A DNA stretch of 64,000 nucleotides from Engraulis encrasicolus. Taxonomy: Eukaryota > Chordata > Actinopteri > Clupeiformes > Engraulidae. Shown here piece by piece: positions 61,907 through 64,000 of the stretch. The stretch's first letter is position 1, and every line of letters begins with the position of its first letter. The notes under the pieces are model-generated. The model made no database searches. It was not told where the DNA came from and worked only from the letters and a program-made list of their open reading frames with translations. The position numbers were made by a program, and so were the translations under genes. The stretch spans positions 9,953,191 to 10,017,190 of the forward strand of contig NC_085862.1 in NCBI RefSeq assembly GCF_034702125.1, in the 5' to 3' direction.

Positions 61907-63471
61907 AGATGCACCGGATCCTGATTTTAGGATCCTGCCGGATACCGGATCCACTGCTTAAGATCCTGCCGGATCCGGAATCGGATACCGGATCCTACAA
62001 AAGGGTTGAAATACATAGCCAACTCACACATGTGGGCCCTTTTTATTACGTTGGCGCAAACTATTTTTAAGACTCATTGGCTTACTCTCCACATTGCCTT
62101 CAACGGCTGCTTCCAAATGGCTTTCACTCCATGCAGCGATTGGGGTTGTGAAAGACTGACTGAAAAGCCTAGGCTACGTAAAAAGTAGAAATGCCCCAGA
62201 TCCTGATTTTTACGTGACTGCTGGATACCGGATCCACTGCTTAAGATCCTGCCGGATCCGGATAGTCTGAAAAACCCTATTATCCTGCCGGATCCGGAAC
62301 AGGATCTTGGATCCTGTACATCTCTAACACACACACAAGCACTTTCATTCATATGTGGTGTTCATTGCAGTATATTTCAGAAGTTGGGTGTTTTGGAATC
62401 TGATTTTGCTCCAGCAGATGGCAGTAGTGAGACTGAAAACTGTCCCTGAACAGAACAAGAGGGTTCTAGGATATTACATATCTTTACTAAGCACTTAACT
62501 GATATTTTAATCATTTCCCACGTTTGCCTGTGTCAAAGTTTGACTTTGTCTCTGTCTGGGTCTGTGTCCGTCCTTCCCTCGTCCATATTCTAATTATTTA
62601 ATATCTTAAATAAATATTTAATATCTCATATTTAATATTTTATTTTTCGTTGGTTCTTATTTTTAATGTTTTCTTTTTGTATTCTTACTCTAATTTTCTT
62701 CATTCCTTTTAAACTTTGAGTTTTTGTGAAGCATGTGTGTATGAAATGCGCTATACGAATGAACTTGCCTTGCCTTGTCTCTCTTAGGAGAACTCGGTCA
62801 TCCTGAAGGAGCTGGTGGAGCTGAGGGCTAAGAAGTGTGCCCTGCTGGGCTTCAACACCCACGCTGACTTCGTCCTGGAGATGAACATGGCCAAGTCCGC
62901 CAAGAAAGTCACCTCATTCCTCGGTCAGTTTACCTTTATTTATTACCATGACATTATACTTAGCTGACGCTTTTATCCAAGTTTAAGCGACTTGCAATTA
63001 TTTACTGGGTATTCAGGTTACAGTCCTGGAGCAGTGTTGGACTGTAACCAGTGGCCTATAAAAGCCATGTCTAAGTCGCTTTGCATAAAAGTGTCAGCTA
63101 AGTTTTCATTTGGGAACCTTCAAAGTAGAACCCTAAGTGAAGCCTGCTCCTAGCTAAAATTGACTTAAATATAATGTAAGGTACTTAACCCCACAATTGC
63201 TCCAGAGACTGTAACCAATACCCTGTGAAATATCTGTAAGTCGCCTTGAATAGAAGCGCCGGCAAAGTGTAATATAATGTAATTCAATGTGCCCAAGTGT
63301 AATGTAATGTGTCTCCGTGTGTCTTCAGAGGAGCTGGCGCGTAAGCTGAAGCCTCTGGGTGAGGAGGAGCGTGCAGTCATCCTGAAGCTGAAGGAGCAGG
63401 AGTGCCAGAAGAGGTCGCTGCCCTTCCAGGGAGAGCTGCACGCCTGGGACACGCGCTACTACATGACACAG
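55851..63471 (+). CDS. thop1: Thimet oligopeptidase (thop1), exons 1-8, 3' part outside window
   Basis: Exons 55851-55863, 56758-56964, 58736-58884, 60357-60467, 60657-60759, 61678-61838, 62788-62923 and 63329-63471 join to 1,023 nt, 341 codons. THOP1 is a cytosolic M3 zinc metallopeptidase that cuts peptides of about 5-17 residues, including neuropeptides and proteasome products. Recognisable blocks are [85 protein letters not shown] and [10 protein letters not shown], which follow human THOP1 closely. The HEFGH catalytic motif would be encoded beyond the right edge. The start MAPTGEVVFG is short and divergent. Intron 6 begins with GC rather than GT. Exons 4 and 8 have tandem duplicated pieces beside them. 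Confidence 0.96.
56758..56964 (+). CDS. thop1: thop1 exon 2
   Basis: Acceptor CGCCTGCAG, donor ACGG|GTGAGC. Encodes [20 protein letters not shown] and [20 protein letters not shown], ending [10 protein letters not shown], the N-terminal helical region. Confidence 0.95.
57688..57899. mobile_element. hAT-like MITE in thop1 intron 2
   Basis: Starts CAGTGATTCTCAAACTGTGG and ends TAGGTTGGGAACCCCTG. Confidence 0.8.
58025..58601. mobile_element. MITE family B, copy 2
   Basis: Near-identical to 4070-4646, with ends ATGGGGCACCTAAGTC and GACTTAAGTGCCCCAT. Lies just upstream of thop1 exon 3. Confidence 0.87.
58736..58884 (+). CDS. thop1: thop1 exon 3
   Basis: Acceptor CCTCCCCAG, donor CTGGAG|GTCAGA. 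Encodes [20 protein letters not shown] and [20 protein letters not shown], ending YQRIVALE. Confidence 0.96.
59050..59205 (+). mobile_element. tRNA-derived SINE family, copy in thop1 intron 3
   Basis: CCTGCCGTGGCCAACCGGTG, CGAGTTCGATTCCAGGCCCG and CTCACACTGTCCTGTCG mark the family. A second, more diverged copy follows at 59660-59812. Confidence 0.7.
59257..59623 (+). mobile_element. MITE family A, copy 5
   Basis: Starts TTAAAGGGACATCGTGCAGG and ends CACACAGTGTCCCTTTAA, in thop1 intron 3. Confidence 0.85.
60091..60260 (+). pseudogene. thop1: Truncated tandem copy of thop1 exon 4
   Basis: From 60192 an acceptor CATTCATAG opens a frame [20 protein letters not shown] then IK. It parallels the real exon 4 start [20 protein letters not shown], 165 bp to the right. 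It breaks off after ATCAAA with no donor, and intron sequence ACTTGGGGACCCCTTTCTCC, also duplicated, follows at 60265. So the duplicated unit holds the intron 3 end plus the first 66 nt of exon 4. Confidence 0.88.
60357..60467 (+). CDS. thop1: thop1 exon 4
   Basis: Acceptor CCCTATAG, donor CAGGAT|GTGAGT. 37 codons ending [20 protein letters not shown], matching human RLIKLGRRNGLHLPRETQE. Confidence 0.95.
60657..60759 (+). CDS. thop1: thop1 exon 5
   Basis: Acceptor TTCAACAG, donor CTCG|GTGAGC. Encodes [20 protein letters not shown] and [14 protein letters not shown]. Confidence 0.96.
61075..61325. repeat. Dispersed repeat shared with sgta intron 6
   Basis: Inverted match to 51158-51390, with AAGGGGGTGTTGTCCC and TAAAGTGGATACCGGAAAA. 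Confidence 0.75.
61678..61838 (+). CDS. thop1: thop1 exon 6 with GC donor
   Basis: Acceptor CTTTTTAG. Encodes [20 protein letters not shown] through [20 protein letters not shown]. The only donor that restores frame with exon 7 is GAG|GCAAGG (GC-AG intron). Reading on would stop six bases later, after Ala-Arg-Arg. A CA repeat (61850-61902) follows within 12 nt. Confidence 0.92.
61850..61902. repeat. (CA)n after the thop1 exon 6 donor
   Basis: CA run starting 12 nt into intron 6. Confidence 0.96.
61904..62327. mobile_element. GGATCC-rich MITE, copy 2
   Basis: Starts TAGAGATGCACCGGATCCTG and ends GGATCCTGTACATCTCTA. Same family as 15862-16262. Confidence 0.8.
62635..62780 (+). mobile_element. 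LINE 3' tail in thop1 intron 6
   Basis: GTGAAGCATGTGTGTATGAA, GCGCTATACGAATGAACTTG and CCTTGCC match the tail at 40150. Confidence 0.7.
62788..62923 (+). CDS. thop1: thop1 exon 7
   Basis: Acceptor TCTCTTAG, donor CTCG|GTCAGT. Encodes [20 protein letters not shown] and [20 protein letters not shown]. Confidence 0.96.
63329..63471 (+). CDS. thop1: thop1 exon 8
   Basis: Acceptor GTCTTCAG, donor ACACAG|GTGAGG. Encodes [20 protein letters not shown] and [20 protein letters not shown], ending DTRYYMTQ. Confidence 0.96.
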
Positions 63472-64000
63472 GTGAGGACACGCGCCACCTAGTGGTTAGG
63501 GACGTGCTGCTACATGACACAGGTGAGAAGAGTAGAGTGACGCGCTACTAACTTACATGACACAGGTGAGAAGAGTAGAGGGACGCGCTACTAACTTACA
63601 TGACACAGGTGAGAAGAGTAGAGGGACGCGCTACTAACTTACATGACACAGGTGAGGAGAGCCTAGTGGTTAGGGACACGCTACTACATGACAGGTGAGG
63701 ACACACGCTACTACATGACACAGGTGAAGAGAGTAGAGGGACACGCCACCTAGCGGTTAGGGGCACGCTACTACATGACACGGGTGAGAACATGCGCTAC
63801 TGCATGACACAGGTGATGACACGCACTACTACAAGACACAGGTGAGGAGAGTAAAGGGACACGCCACCTAGTGGTTAGGGGCACGCTACTACATGACACA
63901 GGTGAGGAGAGGCAGTTGCATGCCTGGAACACGCGCTACTACAAGACACAGGTGAGGAGAGCTGCACGCTACCTAGTGGTTAGGGACACGCTGCTACATG
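63472..64000 (+). repeat. thop1: Minisatellite of the thop1 exon 8 donor edge
   Basis: The exon end plus donor, CGCTACTACATGACACAG|GT, recurs about 11 further times in 530 bp and continues past the right edge. Units are 28-60 bp. Two sub-types carry GAGAAGAGTAGAGGGACGCG or GCCACCTAGTGGTTAGGG. One copy near 63910-63950 keeps more exon text (GCATGCCTGGAACACGCGCT), proving exonic origin. Confidence 0.95.

Overview
This window is nuclear DNA of a ray-finned (teleost-like) fish. The evidence is spliced vertebrate genes with canonical GT-AG introns, very long CA/GT microsatellites, tRNA-derived SINEs, and many short inverted-repeat transposons (MITEs) with 8-bp target duplications. The species cannot be named from the sequence alone.

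Layout. (1) 1-7,640 is repeats only. (2) 7,641-13,016, minus strand, holds the first three coding exons of an excitatory amino-acid transporter (SLC1A family, EAAT5/6/7-like); the rest of that gene lies beyond the left edge. (3) 14,364-15,014, minus strand, is one open, splice-flanked exon with nine in-frame repeats that each begin with a dibasic pair; the gene is not recognised. (4) 16,990-17,880 is a 52-bp tandem array carrying a splice-donor-like motif. (5) 19,068-26,520 is a 7.45-kb transposon with CG-rich terminal inverted repeats; it contains a THAP zinc-finger reading frame, a nested Tc1-like element and a LINE reverse-transcriptase tail. (6) 27,000-35,000 is SINEs and MITEs. (7) 35,227-41,408, minus strand, is slc39a3 (ZIP3 zinc transporter), complete in three coding exons (319 aa). 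(8) 45,098-54,120, minus strand, is sgta (TPR co-chaperone), complete in eleven coding exons (384 aa). (9) 55,851-63,471, plus strand, is thop1 (thimet oligopeptidase), the first eight coding exons (341 codons), running off the right edge. The order slc39a3-sgta-thop1, with sgta and thop1 head to head, matches human 19p13.3.

Main observations. First, intron 10 of sgta coincides to the base with a hAT-like MITE and its 8-bp target duplication. The GT and AG splice dinucleotides each form from one element base plus one duplicated G, which is a transposon-born intron (introner) that keeps the reading frame. Second, short copies of exon edges, including the splice site, are repeated in the neighbouring introns of slc39a3 (donor side of exon 1, acceptor side of exon 2, 3' end of the last exon), sgta (exon 11 donor) and thop1 (partial exon 4; exon 8 donor, about 12 copies). 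These often sit beside CA/GT repeats and some keep coding-like substitution patterns. The same process may explain arrays beside the EAAT exon 1 donor and at 17 kb.

The genes are not an operon-like functional unit. They are housekeeping or neuronal genes in conserved synteny: zinc uptake (slc39a3), tail-anchored protein triage (sgta), cytosolic peptide degradation (thop1) and glutamate uptake (EAAT-like). All exon coordinates were derived by hand from splice motifs, reading-frame continuity and remembered family sequence.
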